Source: an uncultured Bacteroidaceae bacterium (GTDB lineage: Bacteria > Bacteroidota > Bacteroidia > Bacteroidales > Bacteroidaceae). Taken from it: 56,784 bases of DNA. A program made the translations under genes and the position numbers. The number at the start of each line of letters is the position of its first letter. Position 1 is the first letter of the stretch. Under the pieces are notes generated by a model that made no database searches, was not told the origin of the DNA, and saw only the letters and a list, made by a program, of their open reading frames with translations. Shown here in pieces: positions 14,935 to 25,079 of the stretch. The stretch is from the NCBI GenBank assembly GCA_944320785.1, contig CALUIR010000017.1, forward strand, positions 1 to 56,784, written 5' to 3'.

Positions 14935-15987
14935 ATGAAACCAGATTCAATATTGTATTATCCTCATATTGAATTCCAAAATGAAGCATGGGTAAAATCC
15001 TGTTTGTTACTTTGGAATCATGTTTATAGAATTGTTCCTGAAGGTTATACTCCAAATGATAGTGATGAAATTAAAGCATTAGTTGATGCAGACTTGGTTA
15101 GAAATATTAAATTGGATGACAAGGATAGAGAGGATACTTTTGATGAATTTCTAAAACTTTGCGACAAGATAGAGAATCGTATGCCTGCAGGTCTTATCCC
15201 CTCGGATGAAGATAGAATTCATCCAGGAAAAATCGACAATAGACTATATCCGTATCTTGATTTAATTGGAAAACACTTTATTGACGAAAACAAATGGCTT
15301 CATTTATCAAAAGAATTAGCAAGAGGGTATATGTTCAAATTGTCGCAAGTTGTTGCAAGAATACGTAATCTTAACAGAGGGACAGATGATTTTGATGCGT
15401 GGTCAATCAATCCTTATTTCTGTGAAAATGCGAATTTTGGTGATTCCCTTCAAGACCCTACGGCAAAAGGGTTCTTTTGCTCTATTACATTAGAGGATGT
15501 TGTGCCGCAGAATATCGGTGAAGTGAGTTCATATAATCTTATCTCTTTTATCAACAAAAGAAAAGATGAGCGAAATCTATTGAGAGATAAATTTAATGAT
15601 TTGACTAGTCATCTTGCAAGAATTTCGAATCTTCAATATGCTGGGCAGGTAGAAATGGATTTTATAAATGATTTGTTAGACTCGAAAGAGCAATACAAAA
15701 AGAGTATGGATAAATGGGGAGAAATAGCAGGTTTGGCTATAACAACAGGAGTTCCAGTTTCACTTACGGCTTTAGGTACTTTTGCAGCCCTTGTTAAAGA
15801 TCCGTTTAACACGGCTTCAATTGCAGGTAGTCTTACAATAGGAGCAATATGCTCATATCTTGATTTTCATAGAACGAAAAAGAATAGAGATCCTTCATAT
15901 TCATCATATTTAATCGATATAGACAAACTTTGCAAAAATGTTACATGGCAAAGCTATACACGATTAGATGAGTTTATTAATGATTAA
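14935..15987 (+). CDS. DUF6236-like protein with C-terminal hydrophobic segments (cargo gene 2)
   Basis: This 350-residue protein begins SILYYPHIEFQNEAWVKSCL and continues LLWNHVYRIVPEGY, a pattern I associate with DUF6236. The first 255 residues look soluble and helical, with a charged stretch (SFINKRKDERNLLRDKFNDL). Residues about 262-310 hold two hydrophobic segments (AGLAITTGVPVSLTALGTFA and SIAGSLTIGAICSYL), which could insert in a membrane. The gene is clearly more AT-rich than the mobilization genes before it, a sign of separate origin. It lies 60 bases after the nuclease gene and 26 before the large protein, with no terminator between, so co-transcription is likely. Function unknown; a membrane-acting effector is one possibility. 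Confidence 0.6.
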   Translation: MKPDSILYYPHIEFQNEAWVKSCLLLWNHVYRIVPEGYTPNDSDEIKALVDADLVRNIKLDDKDREDTFDEFLKLCDKIENRMPAGLIPSDEDRIHPGKIDNRLYPYLDLIGKHFIDENKWLHLSKELARGYMFKLSQVVARIRNLNRGTDDFDAWSINPYFCENANFGDSLQDPTAKGFFCSITLEDVVPQNIGEVSSYNLISFINKRKDERNLLRDKFNDLTSHLARISNLQYAGQVEMDFINDLLDSKEQYKKSMDKWGEIAGLAITTGVPVSLTALGTFAALVKDPFNTASIAGSLTIGAICSYLDFHRTKKNRDPSYSSYLIDIDKLCKNVTWQSYTRLDEFIND

Positions 15988-16013
15988 GAGTCTTGTTACT
16001 ATTCTTTTATAAT

Positions 16014-19000
16014 ATGGAATACACAATTAATGAAGTCTTCGACATAAAAGAGGAACAGATATACCAAGCCAACGAGTTTTTGAGTAAGTCGGAACATGAA
16101 CTGATGCACTGGAGACGTGCATTGGAAGAGTCTATCCTAATGGGAAAGCCGCGTTTGATTTGCCCCTACTGTCACCAGATGCTTAAGCTCTGCGGACGGA
16201 AGTGCCAGCGTGGCGTGGTTTCATATTTCTCGCATCTGTATGACAGCGAAGACTGCCCCATCAAGACCACGACGCAACTCACCAAGGAGGAAATTGAAAT
16301 CAGAAAATACGGAAAGGTGAACGAGAGCAAGCGCCATCAGGAACTGAAGCACTTGATAGCCGATGTGCTGCAAGACGAGAAAAGCAGGGAAATGGGTATC
16401 GACGGGGTACAGATAGAGAAACGGATTGACAGCCAGTTGCCTTATATGAACTGGCGCAGACCGGACGTGCAAGCGCAATACAAGGGGATGAATATAGTGT
16501 TCGAACTACAACTGTCCACCACGTTCCTGAGCGTTGTAGTAGACCGTGACATATTCTACCGACTGAATGGATACTTCATCGTATGGGTGTTCAACTTTGA
16601 CGACAACAAGGAATATGTAAACTTGCACAACATGATGTGCAAGGACATCTATTACGCCAACAAGCGCAATGTCTTCATCTTGGACAAAAAAGCACAGGAG
16701 CTATCGCGCGAACGCGGAGAACTGGTGTTGTGTTGTCAATGGCTGGATGCCGACGGTAGTTTCTCGGAAGCTGAATACATTTCGCTTGAGCAACTGAAAT
16801 ATGACACAGAGAACTTCAAACCTTACTATGTGGATGCCGACGAGATTTACTATAAGGCAAATCCTGCAGTAAAACTTCGTCTTGAGGAACTGGAACGCTC
16901 GCGCGCAGAGCTGTTGCAAGGGCTGATGGACCGGAAGCAACGGGAACTGGAGCTGCAACAAGCTGAGTGTGTGCGCATAGAAAGAATAAAGCAGGAAATC
17001 ATCGAGAAGCAGGAACGAGCGAGTGTGTACGAGAAGAATGGTGCATGGGGATTCATGTATCACTCACAAACGCTGACGGCACCTATATATTCGGACGTAG
17101 AATGGAACATGCAGCTCGGAATGTTCGACGTGAAGAAAGCTCGCCGATGGGGACTGGCCAATCGTGCCGGAGGTATCGTCATCCCTTGCGTTTGCAGCTT
17201 CATCAAGCACTTAGCTGATGACATCTATCTTATTGCCTCTAAAAAGGAATGGCGAATATGGGGTTCGAGCTCCATCCTAAAAACGGTGTCTACAACAGAT
17301 GAGTATCAGCTTGAGAACATACGGTGGGGATTCTATCTGCTTACGTTTCATTTCAAGAAAAGAGGCGGTTACAATAGACAATGTATGAAGTTCTTGGTAT
17401 TCCCAAACCGACAAACCGTAGAGATAGAACAAGTAGATATTGCAGCTGGGACTATTACCATAAAGGGCCGAGCCTATATGCTGCATCAAGATGGATACAT
17501 ATATAGTAAGATGGACAGTGAGGTGAATCTCGTGATGCAGGGAGACAAACTTTTAGGACTGCACAAATCGGGTGTTGAAATGCTTGCTCCACAATATAGT
17601 GAAATAGAATATATATCAGAGGACTGCATTCTCGTAAGGCGCGAAGGGGGCATGGGAGTGATGACTCTTCAGGGCAAGACCATCGTCCCCCTAGCATTTG
17701 ACAATGTGATACCTGCAGATTATGGTTTCTATAAAACGCAATCAACGGAAGAGAGATTCGCGTATGCGAATTATATTTCCAAGTGCATTGTGTTCGGACT
17801 ATTCGACAATGAGGGGCATGAAGTGCTTACTCCGCAGTTTGATTCCATCGTACCTATCTCGACCGATTACATAATCACCCGAAAAGAACAGCGGTACAAC
17901 TTGTACAACTTGCATGACACCGCTCCTCTTCTATCCGGTTATAAATACTTGGAGGCCGGGGCTAAAGGTGAGTTGATTGCTGCATCCAAGGAACCATATA
18001 GGGATGAATACAAATGTATTATCGACTATAGTGGAAATATCATATTGGGCGAAGAGCACCAATTCAAGACCATATATCACTTTAACGGAACGTATGTTTG
18101 TTGTGAACATTTGCAGCAGGAAATAATAGCGCACAAGTGGGTGGAGAATTGGACTTTGATAAAGGAAGGTAAGATGCTGCCGATGAAGATTAAAGCCAAC
18201 AACATAGATGCTGTTTTCGATAACTTCATTATTGCATCTCCCTATGGGTATGGTATGCAATGCCTGACATACGACAACCGTCCGCTGACTCCTGTTTCAT
18301 ACAAAATGCGCAAGACACGAGCTGAGAATTATCCGGTGGAGTTTGAATTGGACGGAAAGGTGGGGTGCGTAGATGCAGAAGGCTTACTTCACTATGAAGG
18401 CGGTACGACGGTAGATTCCAAGAGCATAACGGAAGAATGTGCTTTGATGGACAATCTCTTTGTGGGACTATATGCTTACAAATCCAATACTAATCAACTA
18501 AAAGGAGTATACAGAAAAACTTCTGTCGGTAGCATTGATGTGGTAGTACCCTTTGAGTTCCACGAGATTCATGCAGAGGGAAAGTATATCATTTGTGAAA
18601 AGAAGAAACAAATCAGCGTCACCAAAGGGCTTAGCTATTTCGCCTTATACGACACTGAAGGACGGGCGTTGATTCCTCTATTTTGGAACGCAACATCCAT
18701 CAATATTCGGCAAGACGGAATCATAGAATTATTTCTAGAACAAGAAAGATATGACTATTGGAATAGACATCACGTGTGGCTGAATCCGGATTTCTCGCTG
18801 TTTCTACCTTGGTTCAACGATGTCAGTGAGATAGGTATCTTCTCTGAAGACGGTGTGGCTGAAGCGAAAGAATACAACCGTTCGGGGAAGGTAGACATCA
18901 ACGGAAACCGCGTAAAGGAAGTGGCGGAGGTGTATGCCAACGGGGTGAAGAAGACATCCTGCTTTAGCTTGTATGGCATAGACGCGGCAGATGGGACGGA

Positions 19001-19883
19001 AATCATTTCATGCAAATACGAGTCTTTGGAGCGATTGCCCAACGGGGTCTTTATCGGAAACGGGCACGACATTATTTCAGCGGAAGGAGCATTCATCAAA
19101 ACCGTAAAAGGAGAAGTTTCATACTTCAATGACTACTTATTGTTATCGAAAGACGAACATTGTCTCGATAATGAGAACAAAATCCTTTTATATGACTTGT
19201 CCGGAAAGGAAAAGACTGACCATCTCTCTGCTGCTTACGAAAAAGATGGGTATGTGATTGCGGAACGCATGAAGGAATACGGACGAGGCTGGAACACACA
19301 AACGGTTACATTGCAAGGACTTTACACACCCGATGGAGAGTGTTTGCTCTACCCGAAATTTAATTATATGGACATGGTATTCGAGAACATTGTTCTATGT
19401 CGCAACAAGGGGGAGAGTTATTGTACAAACATACTTTCTAAGAAAACGTATAACGCTACAAACATAAGTAAAGTGACACAACTTGAGGACGAGGTGTATT
19501 ATTGTTTGCATTCGTATAACGATAGATTGCTTGTTGATGGTTCATTTCGTAAAATAGGAACATTTACCCATATCCATTACGATGTGGAAAACGGTATAAT
19601 CGAAGGAAAAACTAAAGAAGGAAAAATTCTTAATGCTCTGACGGGGGAAGTGTTGCAAGATCCCCAAAAGATTGAAATAGGAGGCATCTACGATGGTGTA
19701 ATTACAAACATAAAGCCGTTTGGCCTATTTGTGAAATTCTTATCCGACCACATAGGATTGGTTCACAAATCGGTTTTGAAAAAGAAAGGAGTGCAAATCT
19801 ACGATTTTAAGCCTAAACAGCGCATACAAGTAAAAGTCAAGGACATTAAGGATGACGGTAAAATTAATTTGGAGGTCATTTAG
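16014..19883 (+). CDS. Giant CoiA/DUF6035-like nuclease with WG repeats and S1 domain (cargo gene 3)
   Basis: The ATG at 16014 gives 1289 residues; a TTG at 15993 is less likely. N-terminal part: a zinc-finger-like set (Cys50, Cys53, His74, Cys81), then a PD-(D/E)XK-type nuclease core as in CoiA/DUF6035 (RRPDVQAQY with Asp151; IVFELQLSTTF with Glu164 and Gln166). Residues about 300-345 form a coiled coil. From about 350 to 1200 there are roughly nine degenerate WG-type repeats (for example GAWGFMYHSQTLTAPIY, RWGLANRAGGIVIPC, GLFDNEGHEVLTPQFDSIVP), which usually fold as beta-propeller-like sensors. The last 68 residues are a clear S1 RNA-binding domain (GGIYDGVITNIKPFGLFVKF ... VKVKDIKDDGKINLEV). 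No signal peptide; cytosolic. The combination suggests an RNA- or protein-sensing nuclease effector. Confidence 0.8.
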   Translation: MEYTINEVFDIKEEQIYQANEFLSKSEHELMHWRRALEESILMGKPRLICPYCHQMLKLCGRKCQRGVVSYFSHLYDSEDCPIKTTTQLTKEEIEIRKYGKVNESKRHQELKHLIADVLQDEKSREMGIDGVQIEKRIDSQLPYMNWRRPDVQAQYKGMNIVFELQLSTTFLSVVVDRDIFYRLNGYFIVWVFNFDDNKEYVNLHNMMCKDIYYANKRNVFILDKKAQELSRERGELVLCCQWLDADGSFSEAEYISLEQLKYDTENFKPYYVDADEIYYKANPAVKLRLEELERSRAELLQGLMDRKQRELELQQAECVRIERIKQEIIEKQERASVYEKNGAWGFMYHSQTLTAPIYSDVEWNMQLGMFDVKKARRWGLANRAGGIVIPCVCSFIKHLADDIYLIASKKEWRIWGSSSILKTVSTTDEYQLENIRWGFYLLTFHFKKRGGYNRQCMKFLVFPNRQTVEIEQVDIAAGTITIKGRAYMLHQDGYIYSKMDSEVNLVMQGDKLLGLHKSGVEMLAPQYSEIEYISEDCILVRREGGMGVMTLQGKTIVPLAFDNVIPADYGFYKTQSTEERFAYANYISKCIVFGLFDNEGHEVLTPQFDSIVPISTDYIITRKEQRYNLYNLHDTAPLLSGYKYLEAGAKGELIAASKEPYRDEYKCIIDYSGNIILGEEHQFKTIYHFNGTYVCCEHLQQEIIAHKWVENWTLIKEGKMLPMKIKANNIDAVFDNFIIASPYGYGMQCLTYDNRPLTPVSYKMRKTRAENYPVEFELDGKVGCVDAEGLLHYEGGTTVDSKSITEECALMDNLFVGLYAYKSNTNQLKGVYRKTSVGSIDVVVPFEFHEIHAEGKYIICEKKKQISVTKGLSYFALYDTEGRALIPLFWNATSINIRQDGIIELFLEQERYDYWNRHHVWLNPDFSLFLPWFNDVSEIGIFSEDGVAEAKEYNRSGKVDINGNRVKEVAEVYANGVKKTSCFSLYGIDAADGTEIISCKYESLERLPNGVFIGNGHDIISAEGAFIKTVKGEVSYFNDYLLLSKDEHCLDNENKILLYDLSGKEKTDHLSAAYEKDGYVIAERMKEYGRGWNTQTVTLQGLYTPDGECLLYPKFNYMDMVFENIVLCRNKGESYCTNILSKKTYNATNISKVTQLEDEVYYCLHSYNDRLLVDGSFRKIGTFTHIHYDVENGIIEGKTKEGKILNALTGEVLQDPQKIEIGGIYDGVITNIKPFGLFVKFLSDHIGLVHKSVLKKKGVQIYDFKPKQRIQVKVKDIKDDGKINLEVI

Positions 19884-20198
19884 CTGTTAAAACAGAATGT
19901 ATTAGAATTTAGTTTTTTTGACCACCTTGGCGTTAGGGTGACGCAATGACGAAATCAAGGAAAAGTATTCTTGATTCGAGAACCTATTACACATATCATT
20001 TATTTTTATTTCACGAGGATGAATTTTAGTCGAAACAAATAGGTCAAGCGGAAGGCTGCACTCCCTCCCAAATAATAGATTTCTTTTTCTCATTCCCTTG
20101 CCTCTTTATGTGTAGTTGATTTATTGACACATTGCAGTACGGCACGTAAACTGAATCTACAAATGATAATGGAACGGACGAATATCCGAAAAATATCG

Positions 20199-20226
20199 TA
20201 CCTTTGCAGAGGCTTAGGAGTAAGCC
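20199..20226 (+). promoter_or_regulatory. Promoter-like box and small hairpin near the right end of the element
   Basis: TACCTTTG (20199-20206) fits the -7 consensus and is followed by GGCTTA-GGAG-TAAGCC (20211-20226). It would fire outward into the attR side. Besides this and the right-end repeats I see no gene in 19884-20417; a 60-codon frame at 20124 looks fortuitous. Confidence 0.4.
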
Positions 20227-20334
20227 AAAATAGAAGTGGAATAACGGAAAGGAAATTGCACCGAAAAGAGAAGAAAACGCCTAAATTGACACTCCAACCG
20301 AGTTAAGAAACAATAAAAGCGTTAAATCTTCACC

Positions 20335-20361
20335 CTTTAGAATGTACCCTTAAAGTTTACG
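20335..20361 (-). repeat. Right subterminal inverted repeats
   Basis: CTTTAGAATGTAC (20335-20347) is the exact inverse of 5576-5588, and TTAAAGTTTACG (20350-20361) nearly inverts 5557-5569. A 12-base direct repeat, CATATTTCTGAC, is shared by 20364-20375 and 5646-5657. Confidence 0.6.
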
Positions 20362-20417
20362 ACCATATTTCTGACTTATTACTCACAAACTATTGAGAAA
20401 TAACTGGTTGCAAATAC

Positions 20418-20425
20418 TATGCTTG
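20418..20425 (+). other. attR core candidate
   Basis: TATGCTTG, in the same codon phase as TATTATTG at the left end (6 of 8 bases shared). Host LRR coding resumes here. Confidence 0.55.
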
Positions 20426-22202
20426 CAGTTCCCTTGCCAAGGTAAAACTGCCGGAAGGATTAACCGCTATTAGAAATTATGCATTCGCTGGTTGTACCTC
20501 CCTAAAGGGCATCATGCTCCCGGAAAGTTTGGAAAGTCTTGGCAGCGGTGCTTTTTATAGCTCCGGCCTTCAATCCATCCGCATTCCGGATGGCATCACA
20601 AGCATTCCTACGGAATGCTTTATGGACTGCGAACAACTGGAAGAAGTAATCCTGCCGGAGGGATTAACCGCTATTAGAAATTATGCATTCGCTTACTGCA
20701 CTTCGCTAAAAGGCATCACGCTCCCGGAAAGTTTGGAAAGTCTTAGGGAAGCAGCTTTTTATAGTTCCGACCTCCAATCCATCCGCATTCCGAATGGCAT
20801 CACAAGCATTCCTGCGGAATGCTTTACGAACTGCGGAAAATTGGAAGAAGTAATCCTGCCGGAGAATCTGACGACAATAGACTATAGAGCTTTTAGAGGT
20901 TGCTCTGCCTTAAAAAAAATCTCATTGCCCGAAAGCCTGCAAAGAATCGAACAATATGCATTTGCATCTTCCGGCCTTGTCTCGTTTGACACCAAGCGAG
21001 TGACCTACATGGCCTACAATACGCTCGATGGCTGCAACGCTTTAGAAGAAATAGTTTTTGGCGGCGGATTTAAAAAGTTCAGTTATTCTTACTCACGTGT
21101 GTTAAAAGATGGTCATTTTGACAATTACAACATTAGAAATCTATTAGAAAAGAATTACAAACTATCGGGTGATGACAATTACTATTCTGAGCCCAAATTA
21201 CCCAATTTAAAAAGAATCATATTTCTTGATGAATTCTATTTATATGGTACAACTAATTATAATTATAGACCAGCAGGTAATCCCGTCGGGGCATATTATG
21301 CCCTTGGCTCATACGACAATATTGAATATTTCTATGCAGGAGGACCTTTGAAAGGAACAGATACTTTTTTATTTAGAGAAACCGATGGGTTATATAAACG
21401 AAAGATGCGCTTTGGATCATCAGAAGAAGGAAAACCAGAAATTTATTGGCTAGTTGGGACAGATTGGAGATCGGGGTATTTATCTGAAGTAGTAGAAACG
21501 ACAATCCAAACCTTGGAAATCGGCGGAACCTGCACCGAAGTGCCTCTCATGTATCAAAAGATTGAGAATCTTGTGTTGGGAAGCAACATCACAGAATTTG
21601 ACACAGACAGTCTTCAGATAGACGAACTGAAAAGCATCGCTTGCTATGCCGCCACGCCGCCGGCCTTATACAACTATGACAACATCCCGGCAACAGTCTA
21701 TACAGATGCAACAGTCTATGTACCCGCAGGCAGCATCGAAGCCTACCAAGCGGTGGATGGTTGGCGTGGTTTTTGGAACATCCAAGAAGCACCCGCCGTT
21801 TTCCTCAATCTGAATGCCGCAGATACCACGCTCATGCAGGGTGAAACATTCCAACTGCAAAGCAGAATCATCCCCCGCGCTGCCATCGACAAACCCGTTG
21901 CATGGTCAAGTTCCGATGAAGATGTAGCCACCGTGTCTGAAACAGGACTTGTGACAGCACTCGAAACAGGAACAGCCGTCATCACGGCAACTTGCGAAGG
22001 CGTAACGGCCACATGCGAAGTAAAGGTGATGGATAACACCGGCATTGAAGAAATCTTGCCCGATCGCAACGCCAAGTACACCGTTTACAACCTGCAAGGC
22101 ATCCTCGTCCGCCGGGAATGCACGCTGGGTGAATTGCAGGATTTGCCCAAAGGCATCTATATCCTGACGAACGGAAAGGAACGCTTCAAGGTGGCGAACT
22201 GA
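20418..22202 (+). pseudogene. BspA-like leucine-rich-repeat surface protein, 3' part
   Basis: This 594-residue continuation of the gene interrupted at 5503 begins YACSSLAKVKLPEGL. It carries at least four LRR_5 repeats of about 23 residues (LPEGLTAIRNYAFAGCTSLK, LPESLESLGSGAFYSSGLQ and IPDGITSIPTECFMDCEQLE types), a divergent repeat region (about 21050-21560), and a bacterial Ig-like BID_2 domain (LNLNAADTTLMQGETFQL, WSSSDEDVATVSETGLVTAL). It ends in a type IX sorting tail (YTVYNLQGILVRRE ... LPKGIYILTNGKERFKV). The intact protein would be exported and surface-attached, in the manner of BspA adhesins. It lacks its own start; outward promoters of the element could make a shortened, signal-less product at most. 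Confidence 0.87.
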
Positions 22203-22225
22203 TTCGTTCCTCCCCTCCCCATCAC

Positions 22226-22271
22226 GATTCCTCCTTGCCAGCCCGTAAAACGGTGGTTGCAAGGAGGAATC
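22226..22271 (+). terminator. Terminator after the BspA-like gene
   Basis: GATTCCTCCTTGC (22226-22238) pairs exactly with GCAAGGAGGAATC (22259-22271). The T run after it is weak. Confidence 0.6.
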
Positions 22272-22419
22272 CTTGTTCCTATCCCCCACACTGCTGCATC
22301 CTACCGGAACAAAACGCTTGCCCTGCCGCATAAAATGTCCAACCATAAGAAAGATTTGATTTTTAATTCGTAATTTTGCCGCAATTTATTCGACAACAGT
22401 TTTTCATTCATTGATAAAA

Positions 22420-25059
22420 ATGGAATTAGCAAGCAAATACGACCCTGCCAACGTGGAAGGGAAATGGTACCAATACTGGATGGACCACCAATTATTCTGC
22501 TCGAAACCCGACGGGCGAGAGCCATACACCATCGTCATTCCCCCGCCCAACGTGACGGGCGTGCTGCACATGGGACACATGTTGAACAACACCATCCAAG
22601 ACATCTTGGTGCGCCGCGCACGCATGGAAGGGAAGAATGCCTGCTGGGTGCCGGGAACGGACCACGCCTCCATCGCCACCGAAGCCAAGGTGGTGGGCAA
22701 ACTGGCGCAACAAGGCATCAAGAAGTCCGACCTCACCCGCGAAGAGTTCCTGAAGCATGCATGGGCTTGGACAGAGGAACATGGAGGCATCATCCTGAAA
22801 CAACTGCGCCGCTTGGGTGCATCGTGCGATTGGGACCGCACGGCATTCACCATGGACGAGACGCGCAGCAAGAGCGTCATCAAAGTGTTTGTGGACTTGT
22901 ACAACAAAGGTCTCATCTATCGCGGCGTGCGCATGGTGAACTGGGATCCGAAGGCGCTGACCGCCCTGTCCGACGAAGAAGTCATCTATCAGGAAGAACA
23001 CAGCAAGCTGTATTATTTGAAATACAAAGTGGCCGGAGGCAATGGAGAATATGCCGTGGTGGCCACGACACGCCCCGAAACCATCATGGGCGACACGGCC
23101 ATGTGCATCAATCCCAACGACCCCAAGAACCAATGGCTGCGGGGAAAGAAAGTGATTGTACCATTGGTGAACCGGGAAATCCCGGTCATCGAGGACGATT
23201 ACGTGGACATCGAGTTCGGCACGGGTTGCCTGAAAGTAACGCCCGCGCACGACGTGAACGACTATATGCTGGGCGAAAAGCACAACTTGCCCAGCATCGA
23301 CATCTTCAACGATGATGGCACCCTCAGCGAAGCCGCCGACCTGTATGTGGGCATGGATCGCTTCGAGGTGCGCGAACAAATCGAGAAAGACCTGGAAGAA
23401 GCCGGGCTATTGGAGAAAGTGGAAGCCTACACGAACAAGGTGGGTTTCTCGGAACGTACCCACGTGCCGATTGAGCCGAAGCTTTCCATGCAGTGGTTCT
23501 TGAAGATGCAACACTTTGCCGACATGGCCTTGCCGCCGGTGATGGAGGACAAATTGAAGTTCTATCCGGCAAAATACAAGAACACGTACCGCAACTGGTT
23601 GGAGAACATCAAGGACTGGTGCATCAGCCGCCAGCTTTGGTGGGGACACCGCATCCCGGCTTATTACCTGCCCGAAGGAGGATATGTGGTAGCTGAAACG
23701 GCGGAACAAGCCCTCGAACTGGCCAAGCAAAAGACAGGCAACCCCAATTTGCAGGAAAAAGACCTTCGCCAAGACGAAGATTGCTTGGACACATGGTTCT
23801 CGTCGTGGCTGTGGCCCATCTCACTGTTTGACGGCATCAACCGCCCGGGCAACGAAGAAATCAAATACTATTACCCGACTTCGGACTTGGTGACCGGGCC
23901 GGACATTATCTTCTTCTGGGTGGCGCGCATGATCATGGCGGGATATGAATACATGGGCGACATGCCGTTCCGCAATGTTTATTTCACAGGCATCGTGCGC
24001 GACAAACTGGGACGGAAGATGTCGAAATCATTGGGCAACTCCCCCGACCCGTTGAAGCTCATCGACGAATACGGCGCCGATGGCGTGCGCATGGGCATGA
24101 TGCTCTCCGCGCCTGCGGGCAACGACATCCTTTTTGACGAATCCCTCTGCGAACAGGGGCGCAACTTCAACAACAAGATATGGAACGCTTTCCGCTTGGT
24201 GAAGGGATGGGACACCGCCGATATGGAAACGCCGGAACACGCACGCCTGGCGCAGGAATGGTTTGCCGCCAAACTGTCGAAGGCATCCCGTGAGATAAAG
24301 GACCTTTTCAGCAAGTACCGCCTCAGCGAAGCACTGATGCTGGTTTACAAACTGTTCTGGGACGAGTTCTCATCGTGGTACCTGGAAATGGTGAAACCTG
24401 CCTACGGGCAACCTATCGACAAAAACACTTACGAAGCCACATTAAGCTACTTCGAGGAACTGCTCAAGCTGTTGCACCCGTTCATGCCGTTCATCACCGA
24501 AGAAATATGGCAGGACATCAAGCCGCGCAAAGAGGGCGAAAGTATCATGGTGCAGCCATTGAAGAAAGTGCAGGAAGAAGCGTCTGAGGCAGAAAAAGCC
24601 ATCATCGCGCACTTCGAGGACTTGAAAGAAGTGGTGAGCGGCATCCGCACCATCCGCACGCAGAAAAACATCCCGCAAAAGGAAACCGTGGAACTGGAAA
24701 TCACGGGCAACAGCACCGTCATGCGCTATCAAAGCCTGCTGGTGAAGCTGTGCCACCTCGCTGACGTGAGAACCGTAAGCAACAAAAGCGCGAATGCAGC
24801 CTCGTTCCTGGTGGGAACCACGGAGTATGCCGTGCCGTTGGGCAGTCTCATCGATGTGGAAGCAGAGTTAAAGAAACTGGAAGCTGACTTGAAATACCAG
24901 GAAGGATTCCTGCAAAGCGTGATGAAGAAACTGGGCAACGAGAAATTCGTCAGCAAAGCGCCCGCCAATGTCATCGAGATGGAACGCAAGAAACAGACGG
25001 ATGCCGAAAGCAAGATTGCTTCCCTGAAAGAAAGCATCGAGGCGTTGAAGAAAGCCTAA
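22420..25059 (+). CDS. valS: Valyl-tRNA synthetase
   Basis: This 879-residue class I aminoacyl-tRNA synthetase charges tRNA-Val. The HIGH box is HMGH (50-53) within [15 protein letters not shown], and the KMSKS box is Lys533-Ser537 in [14 protein letters not shown]. The editing (CP1) domain is visible as [13 protein letters not shown] and AHDVNDY. The C-terminus has the anticodon-binding domain and the Val-arm coiled coil ([20 protein letters not shown]). ATG at 22420 is chosen over an in-frame TTG at 22411. A TAATTTTG box at 22371-22378 may be the -7 promoter. Length and motifs are normal. A perfect 17-base-pair terminator separates it from the convergent nagB. Confidence 0.97.
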   Translation: MELASKYDPANVEGKWYQYWMDHQLFCSKPDGREPYTIVIPPPNVTGVLHMGHMLNNTIQDILVRRARMEGKNACWVPGTDHASIATEAKVVGKLAQQGIKKSDLTREEFLKHAWAWTEEHGGIILKQLRRLGASCDWDRTAFTMDETRSKSVIKVFVDLYNKGLIYRGVRMVNWDPKALTALSDEEVIYQEEHSKLYYLKYKVAGGNGEYAVVATTRPETIMGDTAMCINPNDPKNQWLRGKKVIVPLVNREIPVIEDDYVDIEFGTGCLKVTPAHDVNDYMLGEKHNLPSIDIFNDDGTLSEAADLYVGMDRFEVREQIEKDLEEAGLLEKVEAYTNKVGFSERTHVPIEPKLSMQWFLKMQHFADMALPPVMEDKLKFYPAKYKNTYRNWLENIKDWCISRQLWWGHRIPAYYLPEGGYVVAETAEQALELAKQKTGNPNLQEKDLRQDEDCLDTWFSSWLWPISLFDGINRPGNEEIKYYYPTSDLVTGPDIIFFWVARMIMAGYEYMGDMPFRNVYFTGIVRDKLGRKMSKSLGNSPDPLKLIDEYGADGVRMGMMLSAPAGNDILFDESLCEQGRNFNNKIWNAFRLVKGWDTADMETPEHARLAQEWFAAKLSKASREIKDLFSKYRLSEALMLVYKLFWDEFSSWYLEMVKPAYGQPIDKNTYEATLSYFEELLKLLHPFMPFITEEIWQDIKPRKEGESIMVQPLKKVQEEASEAEKAIIAHFEDLKEVVSGIRTIRTQKNIPQKETVELEITGNSTVMRYQSLLVKLCHLADVRTVSNKSANAASFLVGTTEYAVPLGSLIDVEAELKKLEADLKYQEGFLQSVMKKLGNEKFVSKAPANVIEMERKKQTDAESKIASLKESIEALKKA

Positions 25060-25079
25060 AGCAGCATACTACCATAAAA

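Larger units (their letters stand above)
5504..20425. mobile_element. Integrative mobilizable element (tyrosine integrase, MobV type), about 14.9 kb
   Basis: The boundaries are set by the split BspA-like gene. The left host frame ends at TATTATTG (5504-5511) and the right host frame resumes at TATGCTTG (20418-20425). The two sites share 6 of 8 bases, as expected for Bacteroides tyrosine recombinases that tolerate mismatches between the cuts. Inverted 13-base repeats lie at similar distances inside both ends. Contents in order: multi-HTH regulator, integrase, membrane protein, HTH excisionase-like protein, RepA-like ATPase, primase-like protein, oriT-like region, MobV relaxase, and a three-gene cargo. 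No conjugative transfer genes are present, so it should move by mobilization, in the manner of NBU and Tn4555-type elements. Confidence 0.88.

Noticed and set aside
20124-20306. A 60-codon frame near the right end of the mobile element
   Set aside because: The promoter-like box lies within it, after its start, and the peptide is a basic, low-complexity sequence; no ribosome site. Kept only as part of the right-end region.
22464-23315. A 283-codon frame inside valS in another frame
   Set aside because: Lies entirely within the valyl-tRNA synthetase gene; Arg/His-rich and without motifs.
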